From assembly GCF_000215745.1 (NCBI RefSeq), contig NC_015663.1:4372779-4436778 (forward strand): 64,000 nt of DNA. The letters run 5' to 3'. Origin of the DNA: Klebsiella aerogenes KCTC 2190 (GTDB lineage Bacteria; Pseudomonadota; Gammaproteobacteria; Enterobacterales; Enterobacteriaceae). The position numbers and the translations under genes were made by a program. The stretch's first letter is position 1; the number at the start of each line of letters is the position of its first letter. The notes under the pieces were generated by a model. It saw only the letters and a list, made by a program, of their open reading frames with translations, was not told the DNA's origin and did no database searches. Positions 54,674 through 62,972 of this stretch are shown piece by piece.

Positions 54674-56491
54674 ATGAACCGGGAAACGCCTGCGCCAGTA
54701 CTGGCCGTCAACAATCTGAGCATCTCATTCCGCCACGGCGATAGCTGGCAGAAAGTGGTGCGTAATATCAGTTTTAGCCTTTATCCAGGTAAGACGCTGG
54801 CGATTGTCGGCGAATCGGGCTCAGGCAAAAGCGTGACGGCGATGGCCATCATGCGCCTGCTTTCTGCCCGCCATAGCCGTACCGAGGGACAGGTGTTGCT
54901 CGGCGGCAAATCCCTGCTCGAGCTTCCTGAAGAGGAGATGCGTCGTGTACGCGGCGCCGAGGTAGCGATGATTTTTCAGGAGCCGATGACCAGTCTTAAT
55001 CCGGCCTTTACCATCGGCAATCAGATAGCGGAAGTTTTTATCCGCCATCAGAGTTTATCGGCGCGCCAGGCGAAGCAGGAGGCCATCGCCCTGCTGGAAA
55101 AAGTCCGCATTCCGCATCCTGCACAGCGTTTCGATGAATATCCGCATCAGTTTTCCGGCGGTATGCGCCAGCGCGCGATGATCGCGATGGCGCTGGCCCT
55201 GAAGCCAAAACTGCTGATCGCCGATGAACCTACTACCGCGCTGGACGTCACTATCCAGGGGCAAATCCTCGATCTGATTAAAACTCTGCAGGCAGAAAAC
55301 AATACCGCGGTGCTGTTTATTACTCATGATATGGGCGTGGTCGCGGAAACCGCCGACGATACGCTGGTGATGTTCCGCGGCGACGCCATCGAATGCGAGC
55401 GCACAACGACGCTATTCGCCGCACCTCAACAGCCCTATACCCGCGCGCTGCTGGCCTCGGTACCTGCGGCAGGTGAAATGGATGTAAGCTCGACCCCTTG
55501 TAAATTTCCATCGGTGAACCTGCAAACCGGAGAAATTCATCGTTATCCGCCAGAAGCGGATCTCAGTCTGACCAGCAACGAACCTGTGCTGTCGGTCAAA
55601 AACCTGGTCACCCGTTTTCCCGTCAAAAAAGGCTTTTTCAATCAGTTAGCCGGGCATATCCACGCCGTAGAAAACGTCAGCTTTGATTTATGGCCCGGAG
55701 AAACGCTATCGCTGGTGGGCGAATCAGGCTGCGGTAAATCGACCACCGGTCGCAGTCTCATTCGCCTGGTCCAGGCGCAATCCGGCCATGTTCGTCTCCA
55801 TGGTTATGACGTCCTGCAAGCCGGGCGCCAGCAGCAAAAGCGGATGCGTCAGGATATCCAGATGATATTTCAGGATCCGTTCGCCAGTCTGAATCCGCGG
55901 CTGAAAATCCAGGAAACGCTGATTGAACCGCTGCTGGAAAATGGCCTTGCCACCCGCCAGCAGGCGCTGGCGCGCGCCCATGAATTAATTGAAAAAGTGG
56001 GGCTCAACGTCGCGGTACTTAACCGCTATCCGCATGAATTTTCCGGTGGTCAGCGCCAGCGCATCTGCATTGCCCGCGCGCTGGCGATGAATCCCAAGGT
56101 GATTATCGCCGACGAGTCGGTGTCGGCGCTGGATGTGTCGGTCAAGGCGCAGGTGGTCAACCTGATTATCGAACTGCAACGAACGATGAAAATCGCCTTT
56201 CTGTTCATCTCGCATGATATGGCGGTGATTGAACGGATCAGCCACCGGGTGGCGGTGATGTATCTCGGTGAAATCGTCGAAATTGGCCCGCGGCAGGCCA
56301 TTTTCGCCAATCCGCAGCACCCGTATACGCAAAAGCTGATTGCGGCGATCCCAAAGACCGATCCGTCTCGTCGCCATCTGTTGCGTGAAGCCAATAACGA
56401 TGAACTGCCGTCGCCGTTTCGCGATAAAGACTGGCAGCCGCCGACCCGTCGCTACGAACAAGTCGGTAATCAGCACTGGGTAATGCGCTGA
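54674..56491 (+). CDS. Double ABC ATPase of peptide importer (fused DppD-DppF, GsiA-like)
   Basis: This 605-residue protein carries two complete ATPase modules. Module 1 has GESGSGKS (about residues 49-56), signature FSGGMRQR and Walker [13 protein letters not shown]. Module 2 has GESGCGKS (about 350), signature FSGGQRQR and Walker [13 protein letters not shown], with Ser in place of the common Pro. Each ends with the oligopeptide-transporter tail ([12 protein letters not shown] in the second). It supplies energy to the permeases encoded divergently upstream; the importer is thus split over two operons. It starts 3 bases after the peptidase gene. Confidence 0.92.
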   Translation: MNRETPAPVLAVNNLSISFRHGDSWQKVVRNISFSLYPGKTLAIVGESGSGKSVTAMAIMRLLSARHSRTEGQVLLGGKSLLELPEEEMRRVRGAEVAMIFQEPMTSLNPAFTIGNQIAEVFIRHQSLSARQAKQEAIALLEKVRIPHPAQRFDEYPHQFSGGMRQRAMIAMALALKPKLLIADEPTTALDVTIQGQILDLIKTLQAENNTAVLFITHDMGVVAETADDTLVMFRGDAIECERTTTLFAAPQQPYTRALLASVPAAGEMDVSSTPCKFPSVNLQTGEIHRYPPEADLSLTSNEPVLSVKNLVTRFPVKKGFFNQLAGHIHAVENVSFDLWPGETLSLVGESGCGKSTTGRSLIRLVQAQSGHVRLHGYDVLQAGRQQQKRMRQDIQMIFQDPFASLNPRLKIQETLIEPLLENGLATRQQALARAHELIEKVGLNVAVLNRYPHEFSGGQRQRICIARALAMNPKVIIADESVSALDVSVKAQVVNLIIELQRTMKIAFLFISHDMAVIERISHRVAVMYLGEIVEIGPRQAIFANPQHPYTQKLIAAIPKTDPSRRHLLREANNDELPSPFRDKDWQPPTRRYEQVGNQHWVMR

Positions 56492-56633
56492 GCGGATTAC
56501 CTTGAATAGACCGGTTTAACGCTCTACAGGCTGCGCTGAGCCGGTCCCCCTTCCCAAAAAGCGATGCTCCATCTCCCCTTTTAACTGGCAACGCATTTTT
56601 TTGCTGTTTTTTGCGATTCACATTCTCACATCA

Positions 56634-56673
56634 TGCTGTATTATGCAGGTTGTTGCAGTATTTTGCAGGAACA
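56634..56673. promoter_or_regulatory. Four 10-bp phased TGC(A/T)G repeats before deoR-type gene
   Basis: TGCTG at 56634 and TGCAG at 56644, 56654 and 56664 occur at exact 10-bp intervals, each followed by a T/A-rich tail. They end about 12 bases before the regulator's ATG. One-turn phasing puts all repeats on the same DNA face, as expected for an operator bound by a multimeric DeoR-type regulator. Autoregulation is likely. Confidence 0.55.
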
Positions 56674-56679
56674 GCAATT

Positions 56680-57426
56680 ATGCATAAAACCGCCCGACAA
56701 CAGTTTTTGCTCGAACTACTGAGCGAAAACGGTCAAATTAGCATCAGCGAACTGGTTGAACGATTGCAGGTCTCACCCGATACCGTTCGCCGCGATCTAA
56801 GTGACCTGGAAAAACGCGGACTGGTGCAGAAAAACCATGGCGGCGCTATCGCCCTCGATCTTCCGGCCATGAATCGCCAGGGGCGCAACGCGCTGCTGCC
56901 GGAGACTAAACAACGCCTTGGCGCGCTGGTCGCCCGTGAGGTCCCACCGGGAGCAACGCTATTTTTAGACGCCGGCAGCACGGTACTGGCCGTCGCCGCT
57001 CATCTAAAAGGACCGCTGACGGTCATCACCCCTTCGCTGGATATTGCCCAACTATTTAGCGAACGGCCCGATATCGAGTTGGTTTTACTTGGCGGGAAAT
57101 GGGATATGCGGCAGCGGCTGTTTGCCGGTAGCGCCACGCTGGCGCTGCTTTCTCGTTACCGCGCGGATATCGCCATTCTCGGCGCCTGCGCGATCCATGC
57201 GCGGCAAGGGCTTAGCGCCAGCCAGGAAGCGGATGCGGAAGTGAAACGCGCCATGCTGGCTGCCAGCGTCGAGCACTGGCTGGTGGCTGATCATCTGAAA
57301 CTTAATCGCTGCGAGCCTTACCTGGTCGCCGAACTGAAACACATCGATCGTCTATTCCTCGACAAGCCGTGGCACGCGCTTGGCGAAGACAATTCAATGC
57401 AGGTCAGCATTGCTGACGCTGAATAA
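56680..57426 (+). CDS. DeoR-family transcriptional regulator
   Basis: This 248-residue regulator has the DeoR N-terminal helix-turn-helix (ISISELVERLQVSPDTVRRDL, about residues 19-39, shortened here) with the wing KRGLVQKNHGGAI, and a C-terminal sensor domain of the phosphosugar isomerase type (DAGSTVLAVAAHL, GAxAI loop, and the typical LVADHLKLNR). The ATG at 56680 follows AGGA; the frame is open for 23 more codons upstream but those lie in the operator repeats. The oxidoreductase gene follows by 13 bases. It probably senses a phosphosugar. Confidence 0.88.
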   Translation: MHKTARQQFLLELLSENGQISISELVERLQVSPDTVRRDLSDLEKRGLVQKNHGGAIALDLPAMNRQGRNALLPETKQRLGALVAREVPPGATLFLDAGSTVLAVAAHLKGPLTVITPSLDIAQLFSERPDIELVLLGGKWDMRQRLFAGSATLALLSRYRADIAILGACAIHARQGLSASQEADAEVKRAMLAASVEHWLVADHLKLNRCEPYLVAELKHIDRLFLDKPWHALGEDNSMQVSIADAE

Positions 57427-57439
57427 CGTGGAGAAAGTC

Positions 57440-58522
57440 ATGCATAAAGTTATCAACGGCGCAGGTAAGCACATTAATATTGCGCTGATCGGCTACGGAT
57501 TTGTCGGCAAAACGTTTCACGCGCCGCTCATTAATTCGGTCGAAGGGTTAAAGCTTGCCGTCGTCGCCTCCCGCGACGAAGCTAAAGTGAAGCAGGATCT
57601 GCCGGATGTTGCGGTCATCGCTTCGCCGGAAGAGGCCATTCAGCATCCGGACGTCGATCTGGTGGTACTCGCTTCGCCAAACGCCACCCACGCCCCGCTG
57701 GCTCGCCTGGCGCTCAATGCCGGTAAGCACGTAGTGGTAGATAAACCTTTTACTCTCGATATGCAGGAAGCGCGCGAGCTGATCGCGCTGGCGGAAGAAA
57801 AGCAACGGTTGCTTTCTGTCTTCCATAACCGCCGTTGGGATAGCGATTATCTCGGCATTAAGCAGGCCATCGAGCAGGGGCTGATCGGCAAGGTTAAGCA
57901 TTTCGAGTCGCATATCGACCGCTTCCGCCCGCAGGTTCGCGTCCGCTGGCGCGAGCAGAATGTACCAGGTAGTGGCCTGTGGTTTGATATTGGCCCGCAC
58001 CTGATCGACCAGACGCTGCAACTTTTCGGCCTGCCGCAAACTGTACAGGGCAATATTGCCACCCTGCGCCAGGGCGCGGAGATTAACGACTGGGCACATG
58101 TGGTACTGAACTATCCACAGCACAAAGTGATTTTGCACTGTAGCATGCTGGTGGCCGGCGGCGTCTCGCGTTTCACGGTCCACGGAGATAGCGGCAGCGT
58201 CGTGAAACTGAAAGCAGACCAGCAGGAGAGCCAGCTGCTGGCAGGCGTCATCCCAGGGAGTGAAAGCTGGGGCCAGGATGACGACAGCATGACGTTGTTC
58301 GACGCCAGCCTGCAGGCGCACACGCTCGCCACGCCGAAAGGCGATCAGCGCCAGTACTATATTCAGGTTCGCGATGCCCTGCTGGGCAAAATCGCCAACC
58401 CGGTGCCTCCGCTACAGGCGCTGGCAGTGATGGCGGTGCTGGAAGCTGCCGTTGCCTCGTCAGAAAGCGGCAGCGTGCAGAAGCTGGCGTTAACCGCCAA
58501 CGAACTGGCCGGGCTTCAGTAA
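57440..58522 (+). CDS. Gfo/Idh/MocA-family NAD(P)-dependent oxidoreductase
   Basis: This 360-residue enzyme has the Rossmann motif IGYGFVGKTFHAPLI (about residues 15-29), the catalytic-Lys motif VVDKPFTLDMQEA (about 98-110), FHNRRWDSDYL (about 129-139) and the active-site His in FDIGPHLIDQ (about 184-193). It resembles E. coli YdgJ, a sugar or scyllo-inositol dehydrogenase-type protein, but is clearly distinct. A GGAG site precedes the ATG. It is the partner gene of the DeoR regulator and would oxidise a sugar or polyol. Confidence 0.87.
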   Translation: MHKVINGAGKHINIALIGYGFVGKTFHAPLINSVEGLKLAVVASRDEAKVKQDLPDVAVIASPEEAIQHPDVDLVVLASPNATHAPLARLALNAGKHVVVDKPFTLDMQEARELIALAEEKQRLLSVFHNRRWDSDYLGIKQAIEQGLIGKVKHFESHIDRFRPQVRVRWREQNVPGSGLWFDIGPHLIDQTLQLFGLPQTVQGNIATLRQGAEINDWAHVVLNYPQHKVILHCSMLVAGGVSRFTVHGDSGSVVKLKADQQESQLLAGVIPGSESWGQDDDSMTLFDASLQAHTLATPKGDQRQYYIQVRDALLGKIANPVPPLQALAVMAVLEAAVASSESGSVQKLALTANELAGLQ

Positions 58523-58532
58523 GCTCTCCCTG

Positions 58533-58556
58533 GCGGCTGTCGTACTCTTCAGCCGC
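58533..58556 (+). terminator. Hairpin after oxidoreductase gene
   Basis: GCGGCTG (58533-58539) and CAGCCGC (58550-58556) form a perfect 7-bp stem with a 10-base loop. No T-run follows directly, so termination strength is uncertain. Confidence 0.45.
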
Positions 58557-58725
58557 TACATATTCTCTTCTGCTGAAAACTCTCCCCAGGAAAATCTCTC
58601 TCGATCGCCAATTGGCTGCTGGAAATTTCCCACATTTGGGAGCAGGATATAATCAAATACCTGATTATTGTGGTACGCCCTTAGCTTCTGCGGACGCAGC
58701 CCGACACACTGGACAGGAGAATGTC

Positions 58726-58920
58726 ATGTATTACACGTTAGGAGAAAAGACCCTCCACTTTTATCGCTATCAGTGCCGTTACTACGTCGCCCACTGGGAC
58801 GGCGGCCACGTGATGACCGAGCAGTTCAAGCCGTTTATCGCCGGGATCAGCGAAAAGACCGGCCTGGAAGCGAAGCGTGTAGAAGCGGTTGCTCGCGACT
58901 ACTTCACTAACGTGGATTAA
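58726..58920 (+). CDS. Hypothetical 64-aa protein
   Basis: This small frame starts at an ATG with a good AGGAG site eight bases upstream. It encodes an acidic-to-neutral protein rich in Tyr and His near its start (MYYTLGEKTLHFYRYQCRYY), followed by a helical segment (FIAGISEKTGLEAKRVEAVARDYF). There is no signal peptide or membrane segment. Codon use resembles the neighbours, which supports a real gene. I do not recognise the family. It stands alone between the oxidoreductase and DJ-1-type genes. Confidence 0.65.
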   Translation: MYYTLGEKTLHFYRYQCRYYVAHWDGGHVMTEQFKPFIAGISEKTGLEAKRVEAVARDYFTNVD

Positions 58921-59091
58921 CTCTGACCGCTTTTTGTTGCCGTGGCCGTTAGCTGCGGCAACGCATTCCCCTCGGGTTAAATCCCGGCAGCCAAATGTCA
59001 TCAATAACCATTTTTGAGCGCCCTCACGGTTCGCTTTCTCTCTTGTGGCAGTCTATATCTTATTCATCTTTATCGTGGGAGGAACAAGAAT

Positions 59092-59658
59092 ATGGGCAAG
59101 AAAATTTTAATGCTGGTGGGTGATTACGCTGAAGATTACGAGACCATGGTACCGTTTCAGGCATTACAGATGATCGGCCATCAGGTTGATGCCGTCTGTC
59201 CGGATAAGAGTAAAGGCGACCATATTATGACGGCGATTCATGATTTTGAAGGCGCTCAGACCTACAGCGAAAAACCCGGTCACCGCTTCGTACTGAACGC
59301 CGATTTTGCCAGCGCCAGAGAACAGGACTACGACGCCCTGCTGATCCCCGGCGGCCGCGCGCCAGAATATCTGCGCCTGAATGAGCAGGTGATTAAGCTG
59401 GTCCAGGCTTTCGACGCCGCGCATAAACCGATTGCCGCCGTTTGCCACGGCCCGCAGCTTCTGGCCGCCGCGGGTATTCTTAAAGGCCGTACCTGTAGCG
59501 CTTACCCGGCTTGCGCTCCCGAAGTGCGACTCAGCGGCGGGCATTATGCGGATATTGGCATCGACCAGGCGCACGTTGACGGCAATCTGGTCACCGCCCC
59601 CGCCTGGCCCGCCCATCCGCAATGGCTTGCTAAATTTGCCGAGGTGCTGCAGCGGTAA
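59092..59658 (+). CDS. DJ-1/PfpI-family protein
   Basis: This 188-residue single-domain protein of the DJ-1/PfpI superfamily has the nucleophile Cys118 in [13 protein letters not shown] and an acidic partner Glu17 in [10 protein letters not shown], as in the YhbO/PfpI and plant DJ-1-type branch. Members act as glyoxalase III or deglycase-like stress proteins; the activity of this one is not proven. A strong GGGAGGA ribosome site supports the ATG at 59092; an upstream in-frame start is not needed. It is convergent with the T6SS cluster, with a weak GGGCTGG/CCAGCCC stem between. Confidence 0.85.
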   Translation: MGKKILMLVGDYAEDYETMVPFQALQMIGHQVDAVCPDKSKGDHIMTAIHDFEGAQTYSEKPGHRFVLNADFASAREQDYDALLIPGGRAPEYLRLNEQVIKLVQAFDAAHKPIAAVCHGPQLLAAAGILKGRTCSAYPACAPEVRLSGGHYADIGIDQAHVDGNLVTAPAWPAHPQWLAKFAEVLQR

Positions 59659-59723
59659 ACGCCTTTTCCAGGGCTGGAGTCGCTACGCTACGATATGCCC
59701 CAGCCCTTACGCCTTGCGCGAAG

Positions 59724-61064
59724 CTATTCCGCCATTTTACTTTTCAGTAGCGCATAAGAGACTATCAGCTGCTGCAGGTGTTGTTCCGCCTGTTGTTGCT
59801 GCGCAGCGCGGCTGATTTGTCCTTCTGTCATCGCTGATAGTTGACGTAACTGTTCTTCAGCCGGGACGGTTCGATTAAAAGACTGAGTAATGGCGAACAC
59901 CGCAGATTTGAGTTCACTAACCGTCATGTATTTCCCCTTCTGTTCATCCAGGGCATCCAGACGCTGAGTTAATTGCTGCAGTTGCAGCATTCCCTGATAC
60001 CAGCCGGTGAGGTTTTCCGCCGGCAGCGCGGCGGCTATGATCTGCTGCCGCCACTGCGAGGACAATGCTTTCGCCTGCTCCGGCCATAGCACTTGTGCCT
60101 GTTGTACCAGTTGCTCGCTATAGTCGATGGCCCAATTCGGCTTGAGTTGGGCCAGATCTGACAGCTGCTGCCGGGTCTGCTTTATCCCATCGTCTGCTGG
60201 CGGTGCGTGCTGAGAAAAGGAGCGTAACTGATCTGGCGAAAGTACCGTCGGCAATGGCGCCAGACTGAGAGCGAATTGCCGCTGTTCCGGCTCTGGTTTA
60301 GCCATCGCCTGCCACCCCCATCCCGCCGCTGCGGCCAGCGCCAGCATCGTCAGCATACCGGCCACAAAAGGTCGCCATCGTTTTTCAGAATTCTGACGCT
60401 CATTGCCGGCTTGCACGTGTGGCAGCGTTTCCGGCGGCGCAATATAAATCCACTTCGTTCGCTCAACCCGCTCATCCAAATGGGTGGAAGCATTCTCCAT
60501 CGCGACTACGTGCGGTAGGGTATCAGCGCTAGTTACGCCATCGCTGTTCTCCAGCCGTACCGCCGCGTTATGCATCAAATTGAGCAACGCATCAAACTGA
60601 CTGGCATGCTTTAATTCCAGACGCTGCAGCGCAGCATCCAGCGCTTTCAGATGCGCTTCCGCCTCATAAATCAAACTAAGATCGGCATAGGTCAGCGTCA
60701 GCGTACGCAGCGCTTGCTGTAGCCGTTTACCCAAACCGCTGAGGATTTCCATCCGCGCGTGTACCGGCTGTGGCCAAAGGCTCCCCCACTGACGGGTAAT
60801 CAGCGTTTCCAGGATAGCCAGGCCTTCATTCAGCCCGGATAAACCGGTTAACTGCGTACGGGCAAGCGTATACCAGGCCGCAGTCTGCAGCTCTACGCCG
60901 TTACGGTCAAACAGCGACAGACAAAGCCGTTCTGCGTACAGCCAGTCAACGTCGGGGCGCGCCGGGTGGCTGAGTTTATGCATTTCTTCACGCAGCTTTG
61001 CGTAGTCTGCCAGCGTGCGCGGATCGCCGCCGGTAGTCAGGTGACGCTTAGGATATGTTGTCAT
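59724..61064 (-). CDS. T6SS ImpA-N/VasL-domain protein (TssA-like), membrane-anchored
   Basis: This 446-residue protein has an N-terminal ImpA-N region (DPRTLADYAKLREEMHKL and VDWLYAERLCLSLFDRNGVELQTAAWY, shortened here), one transmembrane helix (about residues 233-252, MLTMLALAAAAGWGW) and a C-terminal helical VasL-type domain rich in Gln. Such proteins are TssA relatives that sit at the membrane complex and may cap or guide the growing T6SS sheath. It is last in the visible minus-strand T6SS operon, 20 bases after tssE. Confidence 0.85.
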   Translation of the reverse strand: MTTYPKRHLTTGGDPRTLADYAKLREEMHKLSHPARPDVDWLYAERLCLSLFDRNGVELQTAAWYTLARTQLTGLSGLNEGLAILETLITRQWGSLWPQPVHARMEILSGLGKRLQQALRTLTLTYADLSLIYEAEAHLKALDAALQRLELKHASQFDALLNLMHNAAVRLENSDGVTSADTLPHVVAMENASTHLDERVERTKWIYIAPPETLPHVQAGNERQNSEKRWRPFVAGMLTMLALAAAAGWGWQAMAKPEPEQRQFALSLAPLPTVLSPDQLRSFSQHAPPADDGIKQTRQQLSDLAQLKPNWAIDYSEQLVQQAQVLWPEQAKALSSQWRQQIIAAALPAENLTGWYQGMLQLQQLTQRLDALDEQKGKYMTVSELKSAVFAITQSFNRTVPAEEQLRQLSAMTEGQISRAAQQQQAEQHLQQLIVSYALLKSKMAE

Positions 61065-61084
61065 AGGGGTAACCAGAGTGAGGG

Positions 61085-61528
61085 CTAAATAGCGGTGCGG
61101 GCATTCAGATACTGTTGCTGTTTCAGATGGCGAAGGAGAACCCTGCCTTCAGGCATAAATTCCGTGCCATAGCGTACCAGACCAATTTCCTTCAGTTCCG
61201 CGTCGATGGCATAACGCAGTTCGCCTGGCTGTGTCTGTTCGAGCATCTCCACACGGAGGCTGTTCAGCCGCGGTTCGTATTTGAGCAGTACCGCGGACAG
61301 CGTGGTCATTAACTGGTGCGCGCTACCCGGCATCCCCTGGAGAATTTTTGTCATATCCGGCAGACCGTAATCCGGAAGATGCGCCAGCGTACCCGCCCGG
61401 CAGTTGAGGATACGCTGCATATTATCAAGCACCGATAAAATGACCTGATTTTCTTCACCGATCTGATGCAGATCGAGACCGCCGGAGAAATTACCAAACA
61501 GGGTGTCGTAAAGTGAGGGGCGTGGCAT
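61085..61528 (-). CDS. tssE: T6SS baseplate subunit TssE (gp25-like)
   Basis: This 147-residue protein has the gp25/lysozyme-like fold sequence of TssE, with NMQRILNCRAGTLAHLPDYGLPDMTKIL (shortened here; about residues 36-63), where RxG and DYGLPD are conserved, and the segment VRIxxLE-like near 90. It forms part of the phage-like baseplate wedge with TssF, TssG and TssK. One base separates it from tssJ. Confidence 0.92.
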   Translation of the reverse strand: MPRPSLYDTLFGNFSGGLDLHQIGEENQVILSVLDNMQRILNCRAGTLAHLPDYGLPDMTKILQGMPGSAHQLMTTLSAVLLKYEPRLNSLRVEMLEQTQPGELRYAIDAELKEIGLVRYGTEFMPEGRVLLRHLKQQQYLNARTAI

Positions 61529-61529
61529 T

Positions 61530-62072
61530 TTAGTTACCTTTTAACGGTTGCAGCGTCAGCCGGTTGTGACCGGCTTCGATAATATGCGGCTTGTCGGGGT
61601 CGAGGTCGTCGCGGGTCAACACTAACCGCCAGCTGTCCTTGACCCGATCCGGCGCGATAAACATCCCCGCCACCGCGACGTATTGCGCCGCCGTCTCCAG
61701 CGGCATATCCAGCGCCACGGATTCCCCCGGGCGTAGACGGATATCTTTTTGGGCCAGCCAATCGCTTGGTATTGCCCGGCTATCGTCAGCAAATAGCGAG
61801 GGATAATCGCTGGCGTCAAACGCTTTGCGCTCTTTGAGTTGGTAAATTCGCACTACGGTTGCCAATGACGCCCCTTGCGCATTGTGGTTCACCCCTTCCC
61901 GGGCCCGAATATCCAAATGCAGCGTTTTGATCTGTTTATAAAAAATAGCGTAGGTCACTGAGACGGCTCCATCTTTTACGCTCTGCGTCAGGCCGCAGCC
62001 GGTTAAGGCTGCAGTGAGAGTGATGGGCAGCAATGTGGCGCAATTTTTACCAGCGATAGTTGCCATCTTCAT
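61530..62072 (-). CDS. tssJ: T6SS outer membrane lipoprotein TssJ
   Basis: This 180-residue lipoprotein has a signal peptide and lipobox LTGC (Cys near residue 24), followed by a transthyretin-like beta sandwich (TYAIFYKQIKTLHLDIRAREG, shortened here; ATVVRIYQLKERKAFDASDYPSLF). TssJ anchors the TssLM membrane complex to the outer membrane. The ATG at 62072 has an AGGGAG site and starts the signal peptide. The frame is open 74 codons further upstream, but that part is the remnant of tssG and would bury the signal peptide. Confidence 0.9.
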   Translation of the reverse strand: MKMATIAGKNCATLLPITLTAALTGCGLTQSVKDGAVSVTYAIFYKQIKTLHLDIRAREGVNHNAQGASLATVVRIYQLKERKAFDASDYPSLFADDSRAIPSDWLAQKDIRLRPGESVALDMPLETAAQYVAVAGMFIAPDRVKDSWRLVLTRDDLDPDKPHIIEAGHNRLTLQPLKGN

Positions 62073-62322
62073 CGTTCTCCCTTCGGTGAATATTTTTCGG
62101 ACGCGCTGATAACGCCCCAGATGAATGGTGATAATGTCAGTAGCAGGGTATTGCGCGTTAAGCGGGCGCAGTACCGCGGTCCGCCCTAACCGCGCCGCGT
62201 TTTTGGGTTGGCAAGAGCGTTGCGCAGCCGGTAATAAATGGCGGGCCACATACAGCTGTAGCCGTACATCCAAATGGGCGCCCAGCCAGGGCATTCAGCG
62301 TGGAGTCTGCGGTGTCGGACAT
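62073..62322 (-). pseudogene. tssG: Remnant of T6SS baseplate gene tssG with internal deletion
   Basis: Codons from 62294 down to about 62100 read PWLGAHLDVRLQLYVARHLL, ARLGRTAVLRPL and ITIHLGRYQRV, the typical end of TssG. Just upstream, a strong ribosome site (AAGGAGGAG at 62336-62328) and an ATG at 62322 open a frame starting MSDTADSTLNALA that is one base out of phase with the TssG end. The simplest reading is a tssG gene whose start and end were joined by a large out-of-frame deletion. The start overlaps the DUF3304 gene. A functional tssG may exist elsewhere. Confidence 0.65.
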
Positions 62323-62864
62323 ACGATCTCCTCCTTGATATGTTTGAAAATAACGTTATCTGCTTTTTTATCCTCATCAGGATGAGGATGTATCGGGTAT
62401 TTCGGATCTGCGCGACCGTAGCAGGAACGGACTATCCGCACCTTATCGCAGGGGAAAATATGCACATCAAAACCGCAGGTCTGCCCCTTCTCCCAGCGTT
62501 CAATGGGGACAGTAATCGGCCCATGTTTCTGATAGTGAGTCTCATAATCATCGGGCATCTCACTCGATTTCATCCAGGCATTAGGATCGGAGGTCCAGGT
62601 GATTTTTGCCGTCAGTCCCGGGCGCCAGACATCAGGCACCATCACGCAGCAGAATCCGCCACCGCCACCGTAGGGATTCGCCCTGGGCCCTCCGTAGCCA
62701 TCAACCTGCACCGAAACGATGGCATCAGGTCCGTGGTTTAATACGGCTATATCAGCGCCGCTCATGCCGTCATGACTGTGATCGCGGCAGGCCGTCAATA
62801 GACAGAGAAAAACGGCGACCAGTACCGCCAGCCCTGTGGGCAAAATGCGGGTATGCTTTATCAT
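62295..62864 (-). CDS. DUF3304-like lipoprotein, probable T6SS immunity protein
   Basis: This 189-residue lipoprotein has a signal peptide and lipobox-like LLTAC (Cys at about residue 26). The mature domain has YGGPRANPYGGGGGFCCVMVP, a Cys pair, and WEKGQTCGFDVHIFPC. This resembles DUF3304 proteins coded next to T6SS lipase effectors. A surface- or periplasm-facing lipoprotein next to an effector gene fits an immunity protein. It has an AAGGA site before the ATG at 62864 and lies 108 bases after the broken effector gene, so it may be an orphan immunity gene. Confidence 0.7.
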   Translation of the reverse strand: MIKHTRILPTGLAVLVAVFLCLLTACRDHSHDGMSGADIAVLNHGPDAIVSVQVDGYGGPRANPYGGGGGFCCVMVPDVWRPGLTAKITWTSDPNAWMKSSEMPDDYETHYQKHGPITVPIERWEKGQTCGFDVHIFPCDKVRIVRSCYGRADPKYPIHPHPDEDKKADNVIFKHIKEEIVCPTPQTPR

Positions 62865-62972
62865 TGATGTATCCTTACAAAAATAAAATAAAGTAATGAA
62901 TTATTAAGAGATGACGTAATTACAGATTTTTATTTTTACGACGCCGTCCATAGTAATATGGTAATTAAAGTG

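Noticed and set aside
57548..58321. 257-codon frame antisense to the Gfo/Idh/MocA gene
   Set aside because: Shadow of a well-supported gene, with no ribosome site or domain.
61530..62294. tssJ with a 74-residue N-terminal extension
   Set aside because: The extension would bury the lipoprotein signal peptide and its residues look like the TssG C-terminus; the ATG at 62072 has its own ribosome site.
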